64,000 nt of DNA, taken from NCBI GenBank assembly GCA_963921825.1, contig OY997596.1:13459001-13523000 (forward strand), written 5' to 3'. The notes beneath the pieces are model-generated. The model ran no database searches, was not told the DNA's origin, and saw nothing but the letters and a program-made list of their open reading frames with translations. Below, piece by piece: positions 1 to 10,973 of the stretch (the first letter of the stretch is position 1; each line of letters begins with the position of its first letter). The stretch comes from Erodium maritimum. Taxonomy: Eukaryota > Streptophyta > Magnoliopsida > Geraniales > Geraniaceae. The position numbers and the translations under genes were made by a program.

Positions 1-308
1 AAGGCATGACGGGAAGGGAGGCAAGGCTTGGGAGCTTTCTTAGAGAAAACAAAGGGGACAATGTTTGAGAGAGTGGAGAGGGGAAAGCAATAGGACAACG
101 GACGGAGAAGACACACCCCTATCGACAGCCCTTGCGGTCGAAACCTATGCGACGACCGATGATGACGACTGTTACAATCAAGAGAAAACTCATTTAAGGT
201 TTCGCGAGAGAAGACCTACACATAATTTATATAAGTTCTCCTTAAATTAAGAAAATAATAGCTTTAATATAATAGTTTTAAAAGGATATTAATATCATAT
301 ATGACAAC
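1..308. other. Left-edge sequence, no gene recognised
   Basis: A 61-codon open frame exists here but has no recognisable motif, no good start context and no neighbours that would make it a gene. The last 8 bases (301-308, ATGACAAC) are the left target duplication of the adjoining hAT element. Nothing else could be supported. Confidence 0.4.
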
Positions 309-1042
309 TAGGGGTGTCCAAAATTAACCCATAACCCAATCCACCCGGTCAACCCGTCCAACCCGGTCCTAGTGGGTTTGTCCCCATGGGTTACGGGGAC
401 GGACCCGGGTTCAAAAATACCAAACCTGGAGTGAGCGGTCCGGGTAGCGGATTCGTGACATGGTTTCCTACATAACCCGGACCACCCGGATATGGTACAA
501 GTCCAAGGCCTAAGGCCACACTCTTACGATTTTAATTACTTTTGCATATGAAGATGAAGATTGATTACTTGAGATTTTGAAGATGATTACCAATTTTGTA
601 ATACAATATGTCGTAGTTTTGTGTTGAACTCATCTTTTGTAATCGTAATCTGTTTTGGGTCAACTTGAACTCCCTATTTGACGATTGTAATCCTTGAACC
701 GTTGATAAAGTTTAAACATTTTATAAGTTTTTTCCATCATTAAGAAGTGACCAAATTGAGAGCTTCTAAGCACTCTTTAATGACTTTTTAATAATTTTTT
801 GGATAATGAAAAAAATATTTGAAAGTATATGTACTACTACTTACGGTTAATGTTATCAATTGTTATTAAATTCGGATGGGTTGGTCCAACCCGGTGAACC
901 GGCCCATAACCTGGACGGGCGGGTTCAAAGGTCCTTTTTTGGACCCGGGGCCGGGAGTGGGTTAAAGTTTTTGAACCCGGTCACTCCGGGTCGGTTCAAA
1001 AATTTGGCCACGGGGCCGGGGCCCGACCCATGGACACCCCTA
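309..1042. mobile_element. Non-autonomous hAT-type MITE
   Basis: The element begins TAGGGGTGTCCA and ends with the exact inverted copy TGGACACCCCTA. It is bounded by a perfect 8-bp target duplication, ATGACAAC, at 301-308 and 1043-1050. An 8-bp duplication and a TAGGG-type terminal repeat are characteristic of the hAT (Ac-like) superfamily. The subterminal 120-150 bp on both sides are GC-rich and packed with ACCCGG / CCGGGT motifs in opposite orientation, as expected for hAT transposase-binding regions. The AT-rich core (about 520-850) has no transposase coding. At 734 bp it must have been moved by a transposase supplied elsewhere. Confidence 0.88.
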
Positions 1043-1949
1043 ATGACAACTATGTTCTAGCCCATTTTTTTTTTGAACGAAAGGTGCAATATTATTGATA
1101 TCAAGAGATTACATGGGTTTGCATCGAGGAATAAGTTTCCCGACCACATGAAGAAGGTCAGAATAGTTGAACAATGGTTCTTTAAACCTTTTAGTATCAT
1201 AACCGACATAAGTTGTATTGTAATGCCTCATAGGCCATGACAGAAGACGAAAAGGAGGAATGGGAAACCGGAGATCCTGAGGGACCTCAATGGTAGTAGT
1301 GAAGGGGGAGGAAACAAATCGTACATGGACCCCTCCCTGGACCAGTCCCTAATGCACGACGTACCACTCATTCCTCATAGCGGGGTTGTTTCCCCGCCCT
1401 GAACTGTTCCTCCCTAGGGACCCCAGCTGCTGAACGTTTCAGGGTGTTCTGGTTGTCCCCAGCGCCAACTGCTCCAGAGACTCCATCCTTCTGGACTCCC
1501 TAACCCGTCCGAGCTCTCCCATCCAAATGTTCTAGGCGCGGTAATGGATCCTCCAGCACCAGAAATGTAGATGGCCAAAACAGCGCCCCACTGGTCGAGC
1601 CCTGATGTCCTGGCCGAGGGGGCATAAGGGGCCGAGGGCCCTTATCCAGGTTCGAAGGACCATGAGTGCCAAAGCCTATCAGACAAGGCCGACAGACCTG
1701 TTCTCCCCAATCTATAGCATACACCTTGACTTTCTTCTCCCGGTTGTAGTCCAAGATGAATTCACCGAACCGCGGGGGGCCTCTAACCGCCCACGTTCAG
1801 TCCTGGTCCCAAGTAATCTTAGGAACGGATGCCCGACCAGGAGCATGACCTGGGGGACACTCAACCCTAGGCAGGGCTGAGATAACATCAGTCGGCGCCG
1901 AAACCCTAGAAGCCCCGCCGCCAGGCAGCGGTGCCAGAGCAAGGTCATG

Positions 1950-2402
1950 TCACACATGGAGAAGCGGGGTGCTAGGGACTGAGGAATCCAGAACGATGAT
2001 ACTCGCAAGACATGCCGAAAATTTAGGGTTCAATAGAACCAGAGTAGGATCACGGCTTGCAGGGCAGTGCGGCACGTTAGGGTTCGGGAGAACCAGAGCA
2101 ACAATACGACTTACAGGACTAGGCGGCCCGCTGGGGTTCAGGGAAATCAAAATGAGGTCGCGGCTTGCTACGCAAGACGGCACGCTAGGGTTTGGAGGCG
2201 GTAAGGCGAGAAGACCCTTACTTGAAGAAGAAGAAGACACCGTTTGGCGACGCAGAGGCATCCACCGTTTCGGTTTAGCCGTCCGGGTAGGAGAGCTGAC
2301 CCCACGACGAAGGAACCTTCTTCTGGAAATTGTCCCAGAGGCGGAGAGATCGCAGAGGGTGCCACAGCTTAGAGGGTCGACTTTGGCTTCCGTCGGCGAC
2401 AC
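1950..2402 (-). CDS. LINE ORF1-like reading frame with 18-residue repeats
   Basis: This is a 150-residue open frame starting about 200 bp inside the 5' end of the LINE derivative, where a plant L1 ORF1 would start. The first 80 residues are basic and Ser-rich. From about residue 72 the protein is a tandem array of about 18-residue units that begin NPSVPS, NPSGPP, NPNVPH and NPKFSA, encoded by 54-bp DNA units. No zinc knuckle or RRM remains. Further minus-strand frames down to 1500 may continue the ORF after frameshifts. It is annotated as a remnant of an element protein, not a host gene. The opposite-strand frame of similar length is treated as a shadow. Confidence 0.45.
   Translation of the reverse strand: MSPTEAKVDPLSCGTLCDLSASGTISRRRFLRRGVSSPTRTAKPKRWMPLRRQTVSSSSSSKGLLALPPPNPSVPSCVASRDLILISLNPSGPPSPVSRIVALVLPNPNVPHCPASRDPTLVLLNPKFSACLASIIVLDSSVPSTPLLHV
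1974..2190. repeat. 54-bp tandem repeat inside LINE ORF1
   Basis: Units start at about 1974 (51 bp), 2025, 2079 and 2133, with a partial unit at 2187. Each begins AGGGTT or a close variant. The 54-bp period is a multiple of three, so the array keeps the ORF1 frame open. The units are diverged at many positions, so the array is not recent. Confidence 0.8.
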
Positions 2403-2622
2403 TCCACCTTCCTAAATTTGGAAGCGGGTTGATGGGGGCATGGGAGGGGGAGAAGAAAACCACCGTTAGGAACCACAACTGTCATCACCGACCTATTGTT
2501 GTCGTAGGCACGGCGACATAGATTTTTGCGAAGAGCACCATAACGATCGATTGTTAGGGATTGAAAAAAGTCTCAAAGTTGAGAGGGAGAGTTTGGGAGA
2601 GTGTAGTTATGTTCTAGCTCAT

Positions 2623-3008
2623 TAAAAGTAAAATTTGAATTGATTGAGTTATTATATTTTCTATTGTAACCATAATAACGAGGAAATGAGGTTGAGTAGT
2701 TAGAAACCACATTTAGTTTTGACCATTGGCGTTCAAACAAACTCTAAAGTCTTGTTTGGTTGACATCTCGTATTTGACATGAAAGACATTCCTCAACCAT
2801 AATTTTATTATGTGAACTGTTTTTTTTCTTTTTATACCTAACATTGAAAAAGAATGTATTAACCATCATCGTTTCCAAGATCTCAAGATTTCTAATTGCT
2901 CTCGTACTGACTCGTAAATTAAAAGTTATTTTTTGTCATTCTCTCGGAATTTTGAAGATTTGTCACTGAAATAGGTGGCTTGAATCTTCATCTCTTTATA
3001 AGCATGAA
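2623..3008. other. AT-rich spacer, nothing recognised
   Basis: This stretch lies between the LINE target duplication and the Mutator-like MITE. It is AT-rich, has no open frame of note, no terminal repeats and no recognisable element. Confidence 0.4.
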
Positions 3009-3018
3009 TTTATAATAA

Positions 3019-3363
3019 GGGTAACCCTGTTTCCTAATCTTATTTGAGCTTTGTTTTTCAATTCCTAACCTAGATTTATCTTTGGTGACATTTCCCAACC
3101 GCACCTTTCAATTTTTTGTAGAAAGTATCAGAAATCGTCAAAACTGACGATTCCGTTAGTTTTTTGCCCATGTGGCGGCCACGTGTCGTCACAGGTGAAG
3201 TGACACGTGGCAAAAAAAACTAACGGATTTGTCAAAATAAATGGTAAACGATACTTTCTGCAAAAAAAAATGAAAGGTGATAGTTGAGAAATGTCACCAA
3301 AGGTAAACTAGCTTAGGAATTGAAAAACAAAGCTCAAATGGGGTTAGGAAACAGGGTTTCCCC
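3019..3363. mobile_element. Mutator-like MITE (long inverted repeats)
   Basis: The two halves are inverted copies of each other over roughly 130 bp. The outer ends read GGGTAACCCTGTTTCCTAA on the left and, in inverse, GGGGAAACCCTGTTTCCTAA on the right. A 10-bp direct repeat TTTATAATAA flanks it at 3009-3018 and 3364-3373. Long terminal repeats with a 9-10 bp duplication fit the Mutator superfamily. The central 50 bp contain a second small palindrome around GTGACACGTGGC. There is no coding capacity. The transcript would fold into a near-continuous hairpin. Confidence 0.82.
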
Positions 3364-3429
3364 TTTATAATAAAAATGATCAAATAGAATATATTTTTTT
3401 TTAAAATTTAAACTTTTAATTCATGTAAA

Positions 3430-5462
3430 AAAAGAGAACTCTCCTCGCTTCTGTCGAGACCTCTAAACCCTAGTCCTAATGTGTTCCCGGATCTTTGCGT
3501 TTTTGCCGACCAAGCCGCGCGCTCCGCCTCCTTACCGGCGCCTTTTCCCTTGCCCCTCCCATGTCCACACCATCCTCCCAGTCTGCCTCTCTGAAGGTTC
3601 TCGCAATGGACCCTATTCCATCAACCAATGGTGTGGGTGCGATCGCGGGAGCCCTTGCCCCATTAGCCGCTGGCGTGGGCGCGGGAACGGGGGTTGTCCC
3701 TCCCCCTTTCCCATCGCACGACGTGGTGCGACCTAAGCGGACACGGCGGAAGAAGAAGGTGTCGGCGACGCCATCGAGTCCGTCCTGGGACCTATTGTAG
3801 GCCCCGTCCTCGGACCCCCCATTGATGCTCCCACTGATAGAGAATACATCGGGGGAGCATTCTCCGTTGTCCAAACCACTACATGCGCGCCGGGGACGTC
3901 CCCCAAAACAGGCGAACATTGTGCCATCACCCCATCTTTCGGCTAGGGTTTTGGAGGGCCACCGACTGCAGATGGCGGAAGGGTTGGATTGATACCCCCG
4001 TCCAGAAGGGGCAACCCTTGATGACAGAACTAGCAGGGGACCACTCGCAGCCTTCCCGCTCTCGTATCACGCCTCTATCAATAGATCATGATACTCCCCT
4101 ACAAGCTCTCCAGCACAGTTTCTCCGGTTGCTCCCTAGGGTTCGAGGAACCCTTGGAAGTTACGGTCATGAACGGGGTGCTTGATCCGGCTGCACATTCC
4201 CGCCAACAGTATGGGATGGTGGGTCGTCTCCTCACGGAGGTCCAACCTCGTCGGGATACCCTCCTCCGTATCCTTACCAATGCATGGGACAAATTGGCTG
4301 TTGGTTTGGTCATAAAGGACGCCGCCCCTGGTGTCTTCGGGTTCTATTTTGCCAGAAAGGAGGATAGGGATTAAGTTCAATTAAATGAACCATGGTGTTT
4401 TGATGGCAAACCACTGATGCTGGAGGAGACGGATCCATTTGTCCCAGACCTTCCACCCATGGACAGGATGCAACTTTGGGTTCATGCCTATGGTATCCCC
4501 TAGATAATTAGCACTATGATTACGGGCACTAGAATTGGGGAGGCGTTAGGCGGGACGGTGGACGTCCCTTGTGATGAATTTGGCCAGTGTTGGGGGGGGG
4601 GATGAAGGTCCGCTACTGGCACTCCCTTGATCGACCCCTATGTCGCAATATGCGCCTTCGGTTCCCTGAATTCAAGGACCCGATCACATGTTCTCTTACA
4701 TATGTCAAGCTGCCAAGTTTCTGTGGAAATTGTGGGTTTATAGGCCATTCGCCCACGCCCTGTGACAAGGAGATCCTGGGCATCCATACTTTTGATAAGT
4801 CACTGAAGCATTTTCCCAAGACCCGGAAGGATAAAGGGTATGCCATGACTTGGACACAGACTGTTAGGGTGCCGCCGGGTTTGCTCCACTGTTACGTTGG
4901 TCAACCCATCTATTGCCTGGACCTCGAGAAGGGGCGGGGAAGGCACCTTGGGGAACCAGGGATGGGTCGATAGCGGGAGGGGCATCAGGGACCTCGTGGG
5001 CCAAAATGCTTGAGGAACCTCCAGCGGCTCCAGGAATGAAGAGGGGGTCGGCGGGAGAACCTCGGGAAGATCATGCGAGGGCTGGGAAATAGCCCCGCCA
5101 GGAGCCATGAGTCGTCCATTGGGGCTCAGGGGAGTTTGGGTACTCCCACCGAGGTCACCCTGTCCTCAACCTGGTACTAGTGGTCATATGCTCGGTTTTA
5201 TAGCGAAAGAATATTGTCGCCTTTGGGTGACCCAACAGTCTGTAGACTCTACCTTGAGCAGTGGTCGCATGTACTTTCATAGTTTTATGGTTTTATATTT
5301 TCAGATATACTTAGTTTGGTTCCTGTTTTACTTAACTCTTCTGGCTCCTTCAATTCATCCTAGACGCAATAGTTGTTACAGGGTTTTTGTGTTTGCCTTG
5401 TTAAGGCTGTCAAACATGTACTGACCCTTTTAATGGAATGAAATCCTAGTTACTCAAAAATA
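3430..5462 (+). mobile_element. ORF2-less L1-type LINE derivative
   Basis: The element is bounded by a 20-bp target duplication with one mismatch, at 3410-3429 and 5463-5482 (AAACTTTTAA..TCATGTAAA). It ends in a weak A-rich tail. It contains a GC-rich 5' leader, an ORF1 with a plant-type zinc knuckle, and a 3' untranslated region ending TGAAATCCTAGTTACTC. No endonuclease or reverse transcriptase domain can be found between the end of ORF1 (about 5110) and the tail. Like the 1066-2607 element it keeps both termini while lacking ORF2, so it was retrotransposed in trans. Confidence 0.78.
3883..4973 (+). pseudogene. LINE ORF1 remnant (DUF4283-like region plus CCHC knuckle)
   Basis: One frame runs from about 3883 with in-frame stops at 4372-4374 and 4501-4503. 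It contains the WDKLAVGLV and MQLWVHAYGIP blocks typical of the ORF1 nucleic-acid-binding region of plant L1 elements. A run of about ten G residues near 4590-4600 coincides with a change of frame. The next frame carries the knuckle CGNCGFIGHSPTPCD (C-X2-C-X4-H-X5-C), preceded by the usual YVKLPSF lead-in. The protein would bind element RNA in the cytoplasm. Two stops and one frameshift make it inactive. Confidence 0.7.
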
Positions 5463-5482
5463 AAACTTTTAAGTCATGTAAA

Positions 5483-6060
5483 TTGTGAAGCGACGAAAAT
5501 GTAAGTCTTCATTTACATGGAATAATTATGTGATTAAAAACACAAATACTTATTTTGGATAAATGACTTATTAAATTAGTCTTTATTGGGCTAGTCCTCT
5601 CTCTCAAACGTGTTTCTTCCGCTAAAAGAGTTAGGGTTAACTTCCCCTATCCTAACTAATTTGTTTTGATTACTATTCAGTCATATACCCGTTAGAGGAC
5701 GACGATTTTGCGTGACTATTTTGAGAGGTTATAGTCTTAAAGAAGAATGTCCATAGCCATATGAAACATATGATTGAAAGTGGTCGAAATAAAATGAACA
5801 TGTATAGGGTGCGATTCACGTCACGACTTGTGAATCGTTCATCGCGATTCGTAAGCTGAACCGCGACTCACAATGAGTCTTTGGTGTGTGAATCGCAGAT
5901 CGTGTGCTGGCCACGTGGTCACTAAGGGGAAAAAATTCGGACCGTTTTCCCAACGGTCCGATTAACGGCTATTTTTTAATTAAAATAAACACAAAAAACC
6001 ATTTTTTTTCACTCTCCACTTTCTCTCTCAAAATCTCGAATTTCTCACACAAATTGCGAT
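5483..6060. other. Spacer and 5' flank of the Harbinger remnant
   Basis: The stretch 5483-5790 shows no recognisable gene or element. From about 5800 short GC-rich direct and inverted motifs appear (GTGAATCG variants, and an inverted GGACCGTT..AACGGTCC pair near 5940-5960). These may be the subterminal region of the PIF/Harbinger element that follows, but no terminal inverted repeat with a 3-bp duplication could be fixed. Confidence 0.35.
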
Positions 6061-6125
6061 AAAAAATGTCTGAAGACAAGCCTCATCTAAGGGAGGAGTT
6101 GTAAGCCAAAATTCGTGCAATAAAA

Positions 6126-7342
6126 CAACGAATCCGGCAAAGGACTGACATAATGATGGAGAGAGAAATGTCAAGGATCGACGCTTTTAGGCAAAGGATC
6201 GAAAGTGGGGAACCTTCCCGACGACAGATTAACAGAGGTCATCTCGAAGCCCACAACCCACTGATGTATGATTATTTCGTCGAGAACCAACATATAGGCC
6301 TTATATGTTTAGGAGTCGATTTCTTATGTCCCGACCACTCTTCCAACGAGTGATGGAAAAGGTAGCAGAAATTGATGATTACTTCGTTCAGAATTCGGAT
6401 GGTGCAAGATGCTTGTGGTTATCAACGGACTATAAATACACCGTTGCATTACGAATTCTAGCGTATGGGTGTTCAACCGATTCATTGGACGAATCCCTAC
6501 GTATTGGGGTAAGTACCATACTCGAATGTGTACTCCTTTTTCGTTAGGCCATTGTTGAGGTTTTCAAAGAGAAATAGGAGCATAAACCAACAACAGAGGA
6601 CTTGACCCGATTACTCGAATCGGGGTACAACCAAGGGTTTCTCGGCATGGTTGGGAGTCTTTACTGCATACATTTTCATTGGAAGAATTTTCCAGTCACA
6701 TTGTAAGGAGCATATGGCCGGGGAGACCACCACGAGGATCCAATCGTTATGTTGGAAATTGTAGCGTCCATGATTTATGGATTTGACATTCGGTTTTTGG
6801 GTTGGATGACTCGAACAATGACATCAACATCCTCAACACTGACCACTAATTTAAGGACGCTTTTCATGGTCATGACTTAGTTGTGGAGTACGAGATCAAC
6901 GGGCGTCGCTATGACCGACCTTATTATTTGGTTGACGGAATTGACCCATCATGGAGTCGATTCGCCATCCCATACTCCCAATCAAAAATTGTTTGCTATA
7001 GTTCAATAAGGTTGTCAGAAAGATATTGAATGGACTTTTGGAATCCTCCAAGCATGGTGGCACATAATTTATCGGCCCGCTCGTGTTTGGAAGAGGACGA
7101 ATATGGATGATATCATGCACACTTGTATCATTCTACACAACATGGTTGTAGAGGATGAACACGACTGGTACGAAGCAAGTGATGACGACTTGTATTACGA
7201 CCCACCTCTAGATATACCAGATTGGAAACCACCTGAACGATGGCATCAAGGAGGGCCCTTGTCCTACCAACAACGCTTGGTTGCTCGACTTAGCGTCACA
7301 ACTGATATGACCCTCTGGAAACTCCAAGATGACCTTGTTTAG
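6126..7342 (+). pseudogene. PIF/Harbinger transposase remnant (HARBI1/ALP1-like)
   Basis: The conserved order of the plant Harbinger DDE nuclease is readable across several frames. It has RRQINRGHLEAH and LMYDYF near the N terminus, FRSRFLMSRPLFQRVMEKV, then YTVALRILAYGCSTDSLDE. A degraded catalytic region follows (about 6640-6720), then DIEWTFGILQAWW and DDIMHTCIILHNMVVEDE. The active version cuts and pastes its own element. The reading frame changes near 6305-6350, and stops occur at about 6547 and in 6570-7020. The usual SIDCMH block reads SLYCIH, so the first catalytic Asp is also lost. A HARBI1-type MYB partner was not found nearby. Confidence 0.82.
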
Positions 7343-8020
7343 CACATATGAGATCGGTTTGGAGCGACTAACAAATCAGACGACGAGTGAGATGATTTCT
7401 CTATGCAACAATTGTCTTGTCAATTAATAATCAATATATTATTCGAGGATTAATAAAAGTTCAAGTTTAATTTATTTTTATTAATTCATTTTATTTCAAT
7501 TTTATTTAGTATTTATTGGTTTAAATCGAAATTTAATAAATTCAGCAAAATATAAATTCAACATCCAGTCAGCATCCACTTAACATCCCTTCAATTCATA
7601 AGTCTCATACATGAGTCTCACACTGTGGAGCATAACTCAATTTAAGGAGCTCACATCACAATTCTATACAGTCACCACACAAGTCTCAACTCATGAGTCC
7701 CACATGTAAGTCTCTCACTGTACATACTCTAATAAGTAGGTTTTGGTGGGGAGACTTTTCTTGATCATTTAGAAAATGTGGACGCGAGAGATGCTGACTT
7801 ATGGAGACTAGGACAAATGTTTTGATTTAGGAAGTTGCCTCGAATCTACAATTCTCTTCTAGTTCTTCCACGATTTAGGTATGAGTCGAGTAGATTTATG
7901 ATTAATTACCATAAATATTAGTCTCAACTTCTAATCAAGCTTTAATTAAGCCTAATATGACGTTTTGATAATAAATAAAAAACCGGTATTAGGAACCCTA
8001 ACTGCCTAGCTACTATACTC
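7343..8020. other. AT-rich spacer
   Basis: This follows the transposase stop codon. It has repeated short motifs such as GAGTCTCACA and CATGAGTC between 7600 and 7720, possibly the 3' subterminal region of the Harbinger element. No open frame or complete element is recognised. Confidence 0.35.
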
Positions 8021-8026
8021 TACACC

Positions 8027-8665
8027 CTAATGACTGTTCCACCATCCCTTCCATCTAACCCATGTTGCGCTGCTTGCCTCCCTGCCTCCACGATTGACGA
8101 GCCCCCTTTCACGAGTGCCTTCCTTGTCATGCTCGTCCACGGTTTTCATGGAACCGGAATATGGCAGAAGGCTTCCTAAGGAGCCTGCACCTGCTTCGTC
8201 CTCCACATCGTCTCTTCCATTCGTACCTTCCTTTCTGACGTCCCGTATGCGACCACCGCCAAACTGCATCCCTCGGGCGTCTCCAATTATCCCCAACCCA
8301 CTGCACCACGCCCTCAACCTCTGCGATCGAGTTTCTCTACCACCACGACCATTATGACTCAAGAAATAAGGGTGGGGCTTCCGGTGTTCCGCCCTCGACC
8401 TTCTATCCTTGTCGAACCGGCTAGAGTGTCGAGTCCCCGCAACTAGCGTTCTGCCCCTTCTCCCATCCCAGAGTAGGGGACCCACCACCCATAATTTCCA
8501 GCCTTGGTTCGTTATCGGAGGTGAACATCCTCTCTGGCCTCGTCCATATGTCAAGGTTCGGAAACCATTCGGACTCGGATCCATTTGAGGCTCAATCTCC
8601 TGCTCGGCTTCCCATTTGAGGTCCACTATCATGCCTAAGGTGTCTGCATCTGTTGGGACATCCAA
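8027..8665. other. C-rich, coding-like stretch of unknown origin
   Basis: Base composition changes abruptly to pyrimidine-rich, coding-like sequence. A 212-codon minus-strand frame spans it. On the plus strand a Pro/Ser-rich peptide can be read only by changing frame twice (from an ATG at 8029, then near 8094, then near 8350). This resembles the low-complexity N-terminal part of a retroelement ORF1 or gag, but no domain was identified. Neither strand can be preferred with confidence. It is not proposed as a host gene. Confidence 0.25.
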
Positions 8666-9134
8666 TCCAACTAGTCCCTCCGTCCGCGCAAGGGGACCAG
8701 AGAGGGTGTTTGATGACGTCCACCATCCTGCCTAACCAAGGGTGGGCTATCACGGCCACTACCGATTCCTCAGAAGAATATCTAAGGCTTCTCCTAGGAC
8801 CTCAAGAGCGGTTGAAACCATACCTAGAGTTCATATGTTACAGAAAATCAGAAAATTCTTCGATTGTTGAGACATCACATGAAAACATATGTTGATTATT
8901 ATAAAAATTGCTTGAAAATCTATAACCATGTTTGATTTGAGAACCATGTACGTGGATTTTACTGCATATTACACTTCCTAGAAAAAATAGTTTTACCGGA
9001 TTTGTTGCACAATGTGTAAATCTAGGACACTGATTATTGATTTGACGAAACACTTAAAATAAGAAATCTACTATAAACCACTGATAGCCTGTAACCTCCG
9101 ATAATGTTGTCGGCTCAGATGACATAGGAACACC

Positions 9135-10822
9135 TGTTGGGTCTCGAGGTAGGGTTGGAGATGAACCAACTCGCAGCGGAAAATCAATGAAAACCAAGAG
9201 ACAATTAAAACCATGAAACAACTAACAAAGAATGGATTAACAAGAGAAAAATTCAGCACTAGTTCTTACCAAAACAAGAACACCGGTTAACGAATGATTG
9301 GCTTGAGTCTCCAAGACGCCTACGTATCCACATGGGAATCAAAGCCACGTAGTTCTTCTCTTTGAGGACTCAAGAACACAAACATGGAGGTGGAAACTAG
9401 CCAAAACCGAAATGGCCATGGAAGAGGGAGAGAAAATGTGTTTCCTATTCTTGTCTTGTGTTTGTTATGTTGAAAAAAGATGACTTAAACATAACAAAAC
9501 CCATACTTGTCCAACTAAAGGCATGGGACAAGTATGGTGTCAAGTAAGGTGTAAATAGGACAAAGTATGGCAAGACAAGATTGGGTTAGGTGGTGAATCA
9601 CCAACACCTTAATCCTTGTCTTGCTTACTTAGTACTAATTAATCAAGACTTGATTAATTAGTTCCATGGGCCTTGGTTGCACGGGCCTTTCATGGGCCTC
9701 TTGGAACATGGCCCGTGGCCATTTCTAACGAGGTCCCGTGATTCGCTCATCGCCTCCAAGCCTTCCATACCGGAAATGTCCAACATTATCCGACGCGATC
9801 AATCCCAAGACTCCAAGCCTTGTCTCGATCCGTAAAGTCCTATTCACGTACGGGCACATGACCCAAAACCCAGTTTTGGTCATGTCCCGAGACAACTCCC
9901 TTTTGGCCATTCTCCATAAATGTGTCAATGAGTTTCATCCTCCGGTGTGACCCTTAGGTTTATGCATGTCAATAGATCAACGTAAAATCCCATTTTACTT
10001 GATCCTATTTAAGTGGCAACTAACGAGACTTTAGTATTGCCTGACACTGCATAACGAATCGACCCTGTCGATTCTAACCTTTCCGTCGTCCCTGTCATTA
10101 TCCTTTTATCTCCGATATCCTGATTGAGATAAGGCATAGAGCCGTCATCCTTATTATTCTCAATCACCGTTCCTTGATATGTGAGATGACTGAAGATATG
10201 ATACCCAGTATCATGTGCATGGCCATGCTATTCTTCTAGTCATTCTCGATCAAGCGGCCGAGAACCGATATCTTTCCCATACCTTAGTATGAGGGATAAA
10301 TCCCTTAGCCGTCTTTCGTGTCACTCATGTAGCCCGTCCCCAAGCCAATCCTGGCCGTTATGGAAGCCCTGTTACGGACAACGTTAGGCTCAGGTCAAAC
10401 TCAGTTGTTGACTACATAGCGATCACAAAGACTCCTTGGTCTAAGGATACATGACAAGCTACAACACTGAATATGTTCATGACTTAATCTATGGCACATA
10501 TTCAGGGCGGGTCGTCCAATATCATGTCCCACATGATATCTATGATCAGACTCCGGAATCCCATTCCAATGACTAACAGAACGTAAGCCATAAAGAGCCA
10601 TCTTTCATACTAGTCGCTTCTAGTGAAGCTTTGTTGACTAGGGACCTATCGAGTGTGATCTATCTCGATCTATGGTTCTATTCGCATGGTGGGCATAGAT
10701 CAGAGCACACGTCGATATATTACTCCAACACATAAGTAATATAAAGCCGCTTTAATTTTATTGCTAACGATGATATGTACATTTGGACATTTAGGATTGA
10801 ACTACGGGCACTAAGACTAACA
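9135..10822 (-). repeat. 3' LTR of copia copy A
   Basis: It starts TGTTGGGTCT and ends CTAACA on the plus strand, which is TGTTAG...CCCAACA in element orientation. Its partner is 15912-17599. A small open frame at 9725-9928 and another at 10401-10601 recur in all four LTRs of this family in the window. They are treated as chance frames. Confidence 0.93.
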
Positions 10823-10973
10823 ATCTCCCACTTGCCCTAGTTCCAATCTAAACTCCAATATGTCCCCATCGACTTTACATGTCTAACATGTTCAGGTAGT
10901 GACACTGCCTTAGTCAAAGGGTTGGCTATGTTATCATCTGTTGCAATATCGGTTATCTTCACTTCACCTCAGT

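Larger units (their letters stand above)
1066..2607 (-). mobile_element. ORF2-less LINE derivative with intact ends
   Basis: The 3' end is on the left: a T run (poly-A in reverse) follows the 15-bp duplication TATGTTCTAGCCCAT at 1051-1065. The right end is followed by TATGTTCTAGCTCAT at 2608-2622, one base different. A target duplication plus a terminal A-tract indicates target-primed reverse transcription. At 1.54 kb the insert has a 5' leader, an ORF1-like N-terminal region and a LINE-like 3' tail. No endonuclease or reverse transcriptase is present. It is therefore internally deleted rather than 5'-truncated. It abuts the hAT target duplication with no spare base, so the two insertions are immediate neighbours. 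Confidence 0.75.

Noticed and set aside
1969-2415. 148-codon plus-strand frame opposite the LINE ORF1-like frame
   Set aside because: Element polarity given by the A tail and target duplication makes the minus strand the sense strand.
10401-10601. 66-residue frame repeated in all four copia LTRs, and a 70-residue frame near it
   Set aside because: Conserved only because the LTRs are young copies; both strands are open by chance and no motif is seen.
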